This document shows positions 16,465 to 24,454 of a stretch of DNA of 64,000 nucleotides, piece after piece. Position 1 is the first letter of the stretch, and every line of letters begins with the position of its first letter. Origin of the DNA: a virus; IMG/VR virus record IMGVR_UViG_3300035034_003571, positions 1-64,000 of that record; one strand, given 5' to 3'. Under the pieces are notes generated by a model. It saw only the letters and a program-made list of their open reading frames with translations, had not been told where the DNA came from and did no database searches. Both the position numbers and the translations under genes were made by a program.

Positions 16465-18152
16465 TTACTCCAACCACAGTTGGTACACATTAAGCATCCC
16501 TCTTGATAAGTCATAGTATTTACACCTTTACATTCTTCGCAGTTATCAGTAGATTTTAAATCTTCTGATAGATACTTTTTAAGGGTTCTTCCTATAGCTT
16601 TACTGAAAGATGTTATATTTCCTTCAGCTTTATTTAGCTGTTCAAAAATAAACTGGATAGGGGTACCATGTCTTAGTGCAGTAGATATTAATCTAGTTAA
16701 AGCTTCTTGTTCATCAGTTTCAAAGTTAACCGCAAGATTTTCTATAATTAATCCATTAGAACACTCTAAATTATAATGGCCCCTTTTAACTTTAGTTAAT
16801 CGACCATCTTTTATAGAAGTAGGCAGGTGTATAGATTTTGTCTTAAATGCAAATACTTCGTATGGATCATCGGACATTAACCCAATAATAACTATCCAAC
16901 TATCACCTTTAGATGTAACGTGGTGAATGTCACAAAGTAAAGTTTTTCCCCTAACAGGAGCATCGGTTTTTATTATTTTATTTTCTTCCTTTTTTGAATC
17001 TTCCTTTTTCGTTGAAGAAAGTACTTCTGTCATAGTACCAGCTCTATATGTGGTTCCGCCCTTTACAGTTTTAGTACTGTGTAGATCCTTATAAAGGGTT
17101 TTGAATGATTCGAAAGGATAATCATTAGGAATATTAACAGTTTTAGACATAGCACTATCTATATATTTTGATAATACCCCCATGGTAACAACATGTTCGT
17201 CTATACCAAGTTCAGTTGTAGTAGCTGCCCAAGGTGCTTTTGGATCCCATTCATTAGTTGATTCCAAAGATCTAACGGCGTAATCTTTTACTGTGGTTTC
17301 TCTGAGTAATCCTCTGGAATTATCGAATTTCCAAGTATTTCCTTGGAACTTAACTGATAACAAATTTTCATCTCCTTCTTTAATCCATTCCCATTCGGTA
17401 TCAGATTTGTATGTTTTATTTACCCAATCAACATTTTTAGGGACACTTAATCCTTCTGGTGCATAAGGCATCATACTTGTTCTCACATACTCAGGCATGA
17501 ATACAGGCTCAAGTCCTCCAGATATAACATTAGCAAAAATTGAGGTATTTCCCGTTGGTTGAATAGAAAGTAGATGGGAATTTCTTATTCCAAATTGTTT
17601 TATAAGGGATCTAGTTTTTTCGTCTAGGTTTTTAATAAATTCGCCACTAAGATATTTTTCCTCGTCATACAATCCGAAAACTCCTTTCTCTTCGGCTAAT
17701 ATAGCAGAAGACGAATATGCAGTATTCATTATAAACTTCATAAGGGATTCAGTTAATTCAACAGCTTTTTCTGATCCATATCTAAGTTTCATCATCATTA
17801 AAGCTGAACCATATCCCATGATTCCAAGACCTATTCTTCTTTTGTCTTTGAGATTTTGTCTTTGAGATTCTAACGGAACGTTTGTTACGTCATTAACATT
17901 ATCCATGAATCTAATTGCAATGGGGATGATTTCTTTTAGTTTTCCATAATCCCAGTCATTTTTATTCTTATTTACAAATTGGGTTAGATTCAAAGAACCA
18001 AGAAGACATACCCCACCTATAGGTAACAATTGTTCCCCGCAATTATGTACTAAAAGTCCGTTTGCAAAAAAATTATGGTTATTTTTTACTGTGATGTCAT
18101 AAACATCCTGATTTTCTACGACCTCTATCGATTTTATTTTAATTTCTTTCAT
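16458..18152 (-). CDS. nrdJ: Class II ribonucleotide reductase, C-terminal part with C-intein
   Basis: A 564-residue protein. Residues 1-37 are a C-intein ending VHN. The extein begins CGEQLLPIGGVCLLGSLNL; the first Cys is the thiyl-radical cysteine of the conserved NPCGE motif, which is only rebuilt by trans-splicing. The barrel continues through PTGNTSIFANVISGG. A TSCPD-type domain lies at about 400-520. The tail CEECKGVNTMTYQEGC ... CTNCGWSKC is the Zn-ribbon/redox end typical of adenosylcobalamin-dependent NrdJ. A class II enzyme needs no NrdB and works with or without oxygen. It depends on host or environmental B12. Confidence 0.93.
   Translation of the reverse strand: MKEIKIKSIEVVENQDVYDITVKNNHNFFANGLLVHNCGEQLLPIGGVCLLGSLNLTQFVNKNKNDWDYGKLKEIIPIAIRFMDNVNDVTNVPLESQRQNLKDKRRIGLGIMGYGSALMMMKLRYGSEKAVELTESLMKFIMNTAYSSSAILAEEKGVFGLYDEEKYLSGEFIKNLDEKTRSLIKQFGIRNSHLLSIQPTGNTSIFANVISGGLEPVFMPEYVRTSMMPYAPEGLSVPKNVDWVNKTYKSDTEWEWIKEGDENLLSVKFQGNTWKFDNSRGLLRETTVKDYAVRSLESTNEWDPKAPWAATTTELGIDEHVVTMGVLSKYIDSAMSKTVNIPNDYPFESFKTLYKDLHSTKTVKGGTTYRAGTMTEVLSSTKKEDSKKEENKIIKTDAPVRGKTLLCDIHHVTSKGDSWIVIIGLMSDDPYEVFAFKTKSIHLPTSIKDGRLTKVKRGHYNLECSNGLIIENLAVNFETDEQEALTRLISTALRHGTPIQFIFEQLNKAEGNITSFSKAIGRTLKKYLSEDLKSTDNCEECKGVNTMTYQEGCLMCTNCGWSKC
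18042..18152 (-). mobile_element. Split intein, C-terminal half (NrdJ)
   Basis: 37 residues: MKEIKIKSIEVV..., block F VYDITV ... NHNFFANG, block G LLVHN, then +1 Cys. Very like the C-half of the described NrdJ-1 split intein. The N partner is 18957-19256. Confidence 0.93.
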
Positions 18153-18157
18153 TAATA

Positions 18158-18901
18158 CTATATTTTTTTTAATTTTTTAATTTTCCACTCGTCAAAGTCT
18201 ACTTTAAAATTATCAGTGTATGGTTCTATATCTTCTATTAATACAGTTTCACATTCAACTAATTCTTTTAGTTTATAGAATTTCCATTTTTTAGATTTCC
18301 AATAGCCTTTTATTTCTATTATTTTAATTATTTTATTATTATTTCCAAATACGAAAAAATCAGGTTTATATAATATATTATTTCCAACGTTATATGTTCT
18401 ATATTCTGAATCCCATTTTATATTATTCTTATCTAACCATTTAGCATAAATATATTCCCATGAACTTCTTAACCATACATATTTTTCCATAGATTTATTA
18501 AAATAATAACCTTGTACCCCTCTTGCACTATAAGAAGTTTTTATATTGTACATTACTTTTGGATCAAATGCTCCTCTTTTTTCTGCTATTTGTATTCTTG
18601 CATTTTCCTTTCTTTTATTTCTTAAGAATTTGTTAGCGTGAGTAGAGCTTTTTAATTCAAAATCAAAATGGGAAACCAGAGAATTTCTCATCACTGAATA
18701 TGTTATGGGTAGAGAGTAATCTTTTATCATAGATTTTATTCCCATTCCTATTTTATTATATTTTTCATTCAAAAAATCATAAGTTTCTTTATACCTAATA
18801 TCATTTACTATTTTATTTTTTGAATGTAACCTCCTCGTACCATCCTGAATTTTAAATTTTCCTGATTGTATATCATCAAGAAATTCTCTAATATTTTCCA
18901 T
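18158..18901 (-). CDS. PD-(D/E)XK homing endonuclease between the nrdJ halves
   Basis: About 247 residues from the ATG at 18901; a TTG one codon upstream could also serve. Residues 1-120 are basic and helical, probably DNA-binding. The nuclease is C-terminal: RSSWE (E at about 149), then YKPDF (D about 181) and IIEIKGYW (E about 196, K about 198). This gives the E...D...ExK order of TnsA-like PD-(D/E)XK enzymes. The same RSSWE...DF...YEIK spacing occurs in the endonuclease inside uvsW (32192-33004), so the two are related. It ends 5 nt before the C-half start. A hairpin and a CATATATA element precede the start. Confidence 0.8.
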   Translation of the reverse strand: MENIREFLDDIQSGKFKIQDGTRRLHSKNKIVNDIRYKETYDFLNEKYNKIGMGIKSMIKDYSLPITYSVMRNSLVSHFDFELKSSTHANKFLRNKRKENARIQIAEKRGAFDPKVMYNIKTSYSARGVQGYYFNKSMEKYVWLRSSWEYIYAKWLDKNNIKWDSEYRTYNVGNNILYKPDFFVFGNNNKIIKIIEIKGYWKSKKWKFYKLKELVECETVLIEDIEPYTDNFKVDFDEWKIKKLKKI

Positions 18902-18902
18902 C

Positions 18903-18937
18903 AATCCCTGCGCTTTATTTTATATATGGCAGGGATC
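18903..18937 (-). promoter_or_regulatory. Hairpin with promoter-like element before the nrdJ endonuclease
   Basis: Inverted repeat aatccctgc (18903-18911) / gcagggatc (18929-18937): eight pairs plus a wobble. The right arm on the mRNA ends two bases before the AUG at 18901. The loop opens with CATATATA (18921-18928), a one-base variant of GATATATA, so initiation from it would delete the left arm. Confidence 0.6.
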
Positions 18938-18953
18938 AAAGGTTTTATTATTT

Positions 18954-21383
18954 TTAGTAACTTATAAGTATATCATCTTGGGTTAACTTAGAAGCTTCCG
19001 CCCATCCCCTATTTTTTGTATATACTTTATGGTCCGGAGTTAATTCTAAGGTTTTTCCATCTTCTAAATTCAATTTAATTACATTAGTATCTTTCTTAGA
19101 AAGTCCCCCCCAAGTCATTTCATTTAATTCTACTATATTTTTTTCCTCGTTATATGAATGAATGAGAAATTCCTCCCCTTTATTAAATCTAGCTATAAGA
19201 GAATCCAATCTTATTTCCTCTTTATTAGTTTTTATAATACTACTTCCCACTAAACATGGGTTAGTAGCGCTAATATATTCACAATAATGTAGGTTATTTT
19301 TTTCATTTATAGTATCAGAAAAAAGAATCCCGGGTTCGTTACGATTATACGTAGATTCCATTATTAGATCCCAGAGCTCGTTTGCATTTTCGTATGTTTT
19401 ATAAACTGTGGTAGATAAACCAGCTTTTTTCCATTTTTCCAGATCTCCGTCCCAATCTTTTTTATATTCACTACCGTGCTTTTCGTAATCTGGGAATTCT
19501 AATTCCCATTTGGAATTAGTTTCAACAGCTTTCATAAACGCATCACTAACTAAAAGTGACATATTGAATTTAGTTAATCTACCAGGGGTTTGTTTTGCAG
19601 TAATAAACTCTTCTATATCTGGATGCCAAACAGACATGGTAACCATCTGTGCACCCTTACGAATTTTTACTTTACCTCTAGTTGATTTCCTCCCTGATCC
19701 TGCTGTAATAACTGCTGACTGAGTATCCCACATACTTAACATTTCTACAGCTCCTGGTGATTCGTTTCCAATTCCTCTAATAAAAGCTCCTCTGGGTCTC
19801 ATCGTATCAGAACAAAATCCATATCCACCTTCAGACTTTAAAATTAATGCTTGCCTTTTTAGAGTGTCTAGGATTCCTTCCATAGAATCTTTATCTTCTC
19901 CCATAAATCCATCAACAAAACAATTATGAACAACTACATTATTGACCACGTAGCTTTCGTCTTCTTCTACAGATATATTATACACTTTACCTTCGAAATG
20001 CTTCTCACTTTTATCGAAGCCATTAACTAGAAATATTCTTTCGGAATCTGTAGATTCGTCAATAACTGGTTTTATTCCATTATTAACATAGCCTTTATTT
20101 TTTAACCTTTCGTCTAAGTAAACTTTATTTAAAAGTGGTAATAAATCTGAAGAAAATTCCTTATTTATATAAAGTAAATAACCTTCATTTATACCATTCC
20201 TAATCATTGCAGTTTTCCTACTTGGTATACCTAGCATATTAAGAATAGCTTGAGAGTCATTTATAAGTTTTTCGTTATTTAATCCGAGCTTAATATAGCC
20301 TTTTTTAGTAACGGTTCCGTCAGCATCTATTAAACCAACGATGAAACTTTTTTTAATTTCTAATGAAGAACCCCATATAAATTCAGGAATTTTTTTATTA
20401 GCATACCCCTTTCCACAAGAATTACTTAAAAATAGAGATAATATTGGATTTGACTTTCTTAAATATAAACTACCGTTCGAATTTTCGTTAATGTTTACTG
20501 ATATTCCGAATTTATCTTCTATTATATTTTTTATGGAATTTAAAGATTTTATTTCATCTTGTGCAAATGCTATATTGAAACTATCTGTTAAATAATTACT
20601 GTCAAGATTTTGTTTCCATGTACTTCCATCTCCAACAAACCTACCTATAACATAAGCCAATTCAGAATCAACTACTAAATTTCTTTTAATTTTTGCAGAA
20701 GATCTCGTCTGAACTGCTGTATTACCAGTAACACATTCAGTTAAAGTGGAAATATAATCATCGTCTTTATATACATTATCTATATCAATAAAGTTTGAAA
20801 TATCTATGGTATTTTTATCCATAGTATTATCTGTTAAGAGGACTAACCTATTATTATCTGCTGATTTTTTAAATTTACCATTACCTTGATAAAATGGATG
20901 CTCCTTTGTTACTTCTATTTTATTTGTCAATAAACTAGAAGAATATACATCTATAAGACCTGAATGATCTTTAACCATAGTGGATACTACCTTTCTCCAT
21001 CTTCCTTTATGAGTTAATACTATATCCCCTACTTTTATGTCTATGATTTTTTTATATCCATTATTTGTTAATATCTCGGTTTCTGAGGTAAAACAATTAA
21101 TATAAGTAGTTCCCTTAAGTCCTGTACCTGCATTAGAAGTTATCCTTCCTCCGGGAACGAATTTAAAATCTTCTAAAGCATATAAGAATCTATCTTTCCA
21201 ATAGTCTTTATCTTCTTCTATGCTAGCTAAATTTTCCGATACCCTTTCCTGAGTCCCGTTAATGTCTTCATCTCCGTACCTATAGGTTTGCTCGTAGATT
21301 TCTTTAGCAAAAGAATCTACAAATTCCGTACCCTTTCTAAAGGTTTCCTCTTTTTCCACATTTTTATGCGTCATTTCTTCCAT
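18954..21383 (-). CDS. nrdJ: Class II ribonucleotide reductase, N-terminal part, with full intein and N-intein
   Basis: An 809-residue precursor. Residues 1-96 are the reductase N-terminus, ending TTYIN. Residues 97-487 are a complete intein. From Cys488 the extein resumes CFVDGF; this is the position of the first redox-active cysteine of the active site. The extein runs through SAVITAGSGRKS and stops at ISATNP. The last 100 residues (710-809) are the N-half of a split intein starting CLVGSS. After cis- and trans-splicing with 16458-18152 the mature enzyme would be about 845 residues. Neither half can be active before splicing because both key cysteines are generated at splice junctions. Confidence 0.93.
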   Translation of the reverse strand: MEEMTHKNVEKEETFRKGTEFVDSFAKEIYEQTYRYGDEDINGTQERVSENLASIEEDKDYWKDRFLYALEDFKFVPGGRITSNAGTGLKGTTYINCFTSETEILTNNGYKKIIDIKVGDIVLTHKGRWRKVVSTMVKDHSGLIDVYSSSLLTNKIEVTKEHPFYQGNGKFKKSADNNRLVLLTDNTMDKNTIDISNFIDIDNVYKDDDYISTLTECVTGNTAVQTRSSAKIKRNLVVDSELAYVIGRFVGDGSTWKQNLDSNYLTDSFNIAFAQDEIKSLNSIKNIIEDKFGISVNINENSNGSLYLRKSNPILSLFLSNSCGKGYANKKIPEFIWGSSLEIKKSFIVGLIDADGTVTKKGYIKLGLNNEKLINDSQAILNMLGIPSRKTAMIRNGINEGYLLYINKEFSSDLLPLLNKVYLDERLKNKGYVNNGIKPVIDESTDSERIFLVNGFDKSEKHFEGKVYNISVEEDESYVVNNVVVHNCFVDGFMGEDKDSMEGILDTLKRQALILKSEGGYGFCSDTMRPRGAFIRGIGNESPGAVEMLSMWDTQSAVITAGSGRKSTRGKVKIRKGAQMVTMSVWHPDIEEFITAKQTPGRLTKFNMSLLVSDAFMKAVETNSKWELEFPDYEKHGSEYKKDWDGDLEKWKKAGLSTTVYKTYENANELWDLIMESTYNRNEPGILFSDTINEKNNLHYCEYISATNPCLVGSSIIKTNKEEIRLDSLIARFNKGEEFLIHSYNEEKNIVELNEMTWGGLSKKDTNVIKLNLEDGKTLELTPDHKVYTKNRGWAEASKLTQDDILISY
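18957..19256 (-). mobile_element. Split intein, N-terminal half (NrdJ)
   Basis: 100 residues beginning CLVGSS and containing TPDHKVYTKNRGW near the end, closely like the N-half of the NrdJ-1 split intein. Inserted between NP and CGE of the NPCGE active-site motif. The C partner is 18042-18152. Confidence 0.93.
19923..21095 (-). mobile_element. Intein with LAGLIDADG endonuclease domain in nrdJ
   Basis: A 391-residue in-frame insertion. Block A is CFTSETEIL and block B is TKEHPFY. A LAGLIDADG-type (DOD) endonuclease in the middle shows VIGRFVGDGS (about 245-254) and VGLIDADGTV (349-358). Blocks F/G are VYNISVEEDESYVVN ... VVVHN with +1 Cys. All splicing residues are present, so it should be active. 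It sits directly before the redox-active cysteine of the reductase. Confidence 0.95.
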
Positions 21384-21453
21384 GTAATATCATTTTTTTT
21401 ATTTTTCGATAGTGTAATTTCTTTACTAGCAGCCACTAATAAAGATATAACAG

Positions 21454-21921
21454 TTAATACCCATTTTTTTGTCTATCTTTATTAGCTTGGGCTTTTGCAA
21501 AGTAATAATTATAAGCAGTCTTAGCATCTAATCCTATAGAAGCTGCTGAATTCATAAGAAAGTGCCAAATATCAATCCACTCCATATAAAGTTCCTTCTT
21601 ATCTCCTTCAGATAAATCAGATATAGTTAGATTTTCATATTTACTGAATGCTTTCTTCCATGGCTTCCATACCGCATTCCCGTCACCGTCTTTGATTCCT
21701 CCGAGGGCATCAGTCATTTCGTGAATCTCGTCGATTATTGAATGGTTATTAGTATGCCAGAAATCCATTATCTGTCTGATAGTCATCCCATCAAATTTTA
21801 TACCGTATGTTTTTTCTTGCATTTCTTTCTGATGTTCCATCATATCAGCGAAATGTGTTTTAGATTGTTCGTAAAAATCAGTAATTTCTAAATCTTTACA
21901 TTCATTATCTGTGTTTGCCAT
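21454..21921 (-). CDS. dut: Dimeric dUTPase (all-alpha NTP pyrophosphatase)
   Basis: A 155-residue all-helical protein with the signatures of dimeric dUTPases (dUTPase_2). IIDEIHEMTDALGG at about 69-82 and ELYMEWIDIWHFLMN at about 111-125 provide the metal-binding acidic residues. The C-terminus ends YYFAKAQANKDRQKNGY, the usual K-N-x-R-Q-x-x-GY-like end. It hydrolyses dUTP to dUMP and PPi, keeping uracil out of phage DNA and supplying dUMP for dTMP synthesis. It lies between the reductase and polymerase genes and has its own GATATATA element. Confidence 0.85.
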   Translation of the reverse strand: MANTDNECKDLEITDFYEQSKTHFADMMEHQKEMQEKTYGIKFDGMTIRQIMDFWHTNNHSIIDEIHEMTDALGGIKDGDGNAVWKPWKKAFSKYENLTISDLSEGDKKELYMEWIDIWHFLMNSAASIGLDAKTAYNYYFAKAQANKDRQKNGY

Positions 21922-21957
21922 AAATTTAATTTTAAACTTTTTATCAAACCGGGATTT

Positions 21958-21965
21958 TATATATC
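21958..21965 (-). promoter_or_regulatory. GATATATA element upstream of dUTPase
   Basis: Minus-strand GATATATA, 36 nt before the ATG at 21921, in the gap after the polymerase N-half stop. Confidence 0.55.
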
Positions 21966-21998
21966 GGGGTGGTTTCCGAAAAATCTCCTGATTTTATT

Positions 21999-23450
21999 TT
22001 ATTTTTCTAATTCTTCTAATTCTTTTTTCCACCCATCAATTTGTGAATTTAGCCCAAGCATTTCTTTCTTAGCTTTCTTTCTTTTCGAATACAAATCTTT
22101 AATTATTACTCTCAATATTGGCTCGTCTTTTTCCTTATCAGCAAAATAAGCGCCGGATGAAGATTTTACCCAAGAAGGGTCAGGATTGTTTACATTTTTC
22201 CCCTTATAAACTTCAGGAGAGATCCCCCACTGTACCATGGTATTAGGGTATAGTGAAGCGAAATCATAACAAGCTACCCATTCGTGCAAACCTTTGGTGG
22301 GCTCTTTCACGTAGCCACCGGTAAATTTAACATGAATCTGATCCCTATCCTCTTGAGTAAAGGTTTGTCCTCTTTCTAAGAACTTTTCCAGCATCATAAC
22401 TTCAGTAGCCCAAACTGGCGATAAGGATCTGTCTATTTCCACCTTATTTAATTGAGCTATCTTAAAGAGAGTAGTCATTGTTTTTAGCTTCTGGTCTATG
22501 TAATGAAGTAAGGCACAATCTACTGCATTATAGAACATGAATTTTTCCTTGTCATCATTATATAAATCTCTAAGTGATCCCTCATATTCTATTTTTTTCA
22601 AACCTACTGCCTTTTCACCAACATAGTCTAACCTATTGCTTTCCTTAATCTTTATTGTTCGATCCCACTTTTTATAAATCTCCAAGTAATCCACCATTAA
22701 TAGGTGCATTGGTGTTTGATTTTTACCCATCAATCTTCTGGCTGGTGAAATAATCTTCGGATCTATACCTATTTTAGCACATCTATTTATTAAATAAGGC
22801 CAGTCATATCCAAACCAGTTCCATCCAGTTATTACTGCCATTTTTGGACCCAGCTGTTTAAAGAATGTGTATAACATATCATATTCAGATTCAAATTTCT
22901 GATATTGAAATGTCCATTCGTCTCCGAATTTTTCAAAATGCTTATTTAGATTCTTTTTTATTCTATCTTTCTGCTTGTCCGTAAGATCAACTAGACCCAA
23001 AACGATCATTTTACATTTATCTGTTCCAATCCCTATAGAAAGTACCTTATTTTTAGCAGCCTCTGTATTTAAAGAATCTGCCATTTCGTCAGTCATTTCA
23101 ACCTCGATATCTACAAAATATTTATTAGGGTTTTGAAAATCCCAAAATGGTTTAGTTAATTCCTCGTCTGCACCCATTAAAAGCTCTACCGTTCGGTATT
23201 TGTCATATCTTTGGGTTTTTATTTTTTTAATTGGCTTTTTATCCCAAGTTTCAAATTCTGTAGATTTTCGGGTATCCCTAGGAGAACATTTTTCCCAAAC
23301 AAATTGATCACTAGAATTTATAGGAACATCAGTAAATTCTATTTTTCCTTCTTCACTGAAATGGGAAACATGTAAATATGTTCCTTTGTTTTCTATATTT
23401 ACTAGCATAAGTTTTTTTAAATTAACATGTATCTTATGCCTACTTTTCAT
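21999..23450 (-). CDS. 43A: DNA polymerase, N-terminal half (exonuclease and motif A; gp43A-like)
   Basis: The 483-residue N-terminal part of a family B polymerase. The 3'-5' exonuclease motifs are ExoI FVDIEVE (D114, E116), ExoII NWFGYD (D216) and ExoIII YNAVD (Y307, D311). Palm motif A is DFASLYPN at 396-403. The protein ends in a charged helix (IDGWKKELEELEK), at the point where the T4 fingers helices begin. Motifs B and C are in the separate gene at 2242-3390. The end shows no intein or frameshift signature, so the two chains must associate through the paired fingers helices. Split gp43 is known in some Aeromonas T4-like phages, where endonuclease insertion is the accepted cause. Confidence 0.93.
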   Translation of the reverse strand: MKSRHKIHVNLKKLMLVNIENKGTYLHVSHFSEEGKIEFTDVPINSSDQFVWEKCSPRDTRKSTEFETWDKKPIKKIKTQRYDKYRTVELLMGADEELTKPFWDFQNPNKYFVDIEVEMTDEMADSLNTEAAKNKVLSIGIGTDKCKMIVLGLVDLTDKQKDRIKKNLNKHFEKFGDEWTFQYQKFESEYDMLYTFFKQLGPKMAVITGWNWFGYDWPYLINRCAKIGIDPKIISPARRLMGKNQTPMHLLMVDYLEIYKKWDRTIKIKESNRLDYVGEKAVGLKKIEYEGSLRDLYNDDKEKFMFYNAVDCALLHYIDQKLKTMTTLFKIAQLNKVEIDRSLSPVWATEVMMLEKFLERGQTFTQEDRDQIHVKFTGGYVKEPTKGLHEWVACYDFASLYPNTMVQWGISPEVYKGKNVNNPDPSWVKSSSGAYFADKEKDEPILRVIIKDLYSKRKKAKKEMLGLNSQIDGWKKELEELEK

Positions 23451-23467
23451 TATTATTCCGATCCTTG

Positions 23468-23475
23468 GATATATA
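23468..23475 (+). promoter_or_regulatory. GATATATA element (plus strand) before the 99-residue gene
   Basis: Plus-strand GATATATA ending 4 nt before the ATG at 23480. This is the one site here where the element is reversed, and the gene it precedes is reversed too. The flanks TCCTTG/CATGGA could form a weak stem. Confidence 0.5.
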
Positions 23476-23479
23476 AAAC

Positions 23480-23779
23480 ATGGAAAAATTAAAAAAGTTT
23501 GATGGATTCTTAAATGAATATTGGACTAGTCATGCACCTGGGTCAGTTATAGTACCTGGTGAATGGTATAAAGATGGGGTTAATTCTAGAAACTACAAGC
23601 CAAATAATACAACTATGCCCCATGTAGTTGATCCAATACTAGAAGATTCAGAATTTGAAAAATTTCTAGATTCCATGAGAACCGACGAGGAACTTCTAGG
23701 AAAAATAAAAGGATCCTCAGATCCTTTAGAAATTCTTGATTTAATTAAGAAAGATTTTATTTCAAAAAGAGCTAAGTAG
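23480..23779 (+). CDS. Small protein with capsid-targeting-like N-terminus
   Basis: A 99-residue protein on the plus strand, divergent from the polymerase N-half. It starts MEKLKKFDGFLNEYW, the clearest match here to the T4 capsid-targeting peptide (MKTYQEFIAE): F-x-x-F-L-N-E with a possible L-x-E protease site after residue 13. The rest contains Pro/Asn-rich and acidic segments ending DLIKKDFISKRAK. No domain is recognised. An internal, packaged head protein is a reasonable hypothesis. The minus-strand reading of the same region is shorter and lacks this context. Confidence 0.65.
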   Translation: MEKLKKFDGFLNEYWTSHAPGSVIVPGEWYKDGVNSRNYKPNNTTMPHVVDPILEDSEFEKFLDSMRTDEELLGKIKGSSDPLEILDLIKKDFISKRAK

Positions 23780-23783
23780 CTAT

Positions 23784-24452
23784 TTATATTCTTTTCCAAT
23801 TTTTAAATTTATTGGAATTACTATTACATCTATACCAGACCGTTCTTTTATTTATATTAAATTGTTTAGCACATACGATAGGACTATTAAATATAACAGA
23901 ATTCACGGATATTAATTTTCCTTTTCCGTACATTCCGTTATTTGTTCCTGATATGTCCCTTCCGTTTTTAAATCCATCTTTTAGAGATTTACTCATTTTT
24001 TCTATAGACTCATTATTGAACTTCGTTGGGGACCTTTCGCCACTTAAATATAATTTTTTTAATGTATTTGATATTTTTTCTTTAGTATCCCTACTACATT
24101 TCTTACCCTTTCTGTTAGATATCCTTCCCTTTCTTCCCATAGTTTTATAAATATTAGCTTTATTCGGATGGTTTGATATGGTGTCTCCCCCGCTTCCTCC
24201 ACTAGATATATTATATCCTATTATTCTATCAGTAGAATTATAAAAATTAATCCAACATTTTTCTTGATCCTTCCAATTATCAGGGCTAACTCTTTCTAAA
24301 ACTTCTTTGGTAAAATTATGTTTCCCGTATTTATTTATAGCGCGCTTTATTAGTAACCCACTTCCTGAATAATCATATAAGTTTCTATCTAAAGAATCAA
24401 AACCTATATAAATTTTATTATTTATACTATTTATTATTTTATAAATAATCAC
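23784..24452 (-). CDS. GIY-YIG homing endonuclease
   Basis: A 222-residue protein. The GIY-YIG nuclease at 1-90 starts IYKIINSINNKIYIG, continues with DYSGSG and KYGKHNF, and has a late acidic residue in KDQEKCW. Residues about 110-180 contain NUMOD3-like minor-groove-binding repeats (RKGKKCSRDTKEKIS, MYGKGK). The C-terminal about 45 residues form an HTH-like NUMOD1/IENR1 segment (VCAKQFNINKRTVWYRC). The start codon is GTG at 24452, two bases after the endolysin stop, so translation is probably coupled and weak. It lies between the endolysin and polymerase N-half genes. Confidence 0.9.
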   Translation of the reverse strand: MIIYKIINSINNKIYIGFDSLDRNLYDYSGSGLLIKRAINKYGKHNFTKEVLERVSPDNWKDQEKCWINFYNSTDRIIGYNISSGGSGGDTISNHPNKANIYKTMGRKGRISNRKGKKCSRDTKEKISNTLKKLYLSGERSPTKFNNESIEKMSKSLKDGFKNGRDISGTNNGMYGKGKLISVNSVIFNSPIVCAKQFNINKRTVWYRCNSNSNKFKNWKRI

Positions 24453-24454
24453 GA

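Noticed and set aside
21999-23450. Trans-splicing of the polymerase halves by a split intein
   Set aside because: The end of the N-part and the start of the C-part lack intein blocks A, B, F and G. Both look like fingers helices, so non-covalent assembly is favoured.
24424-24450. A/T-only inverted repeat over the GTG start of the GIY-YIG gene
   Set aside because: The arms are made only of A and T in very AT-rich coding sequence; stability is doubtful and no promoter element accompanies it.
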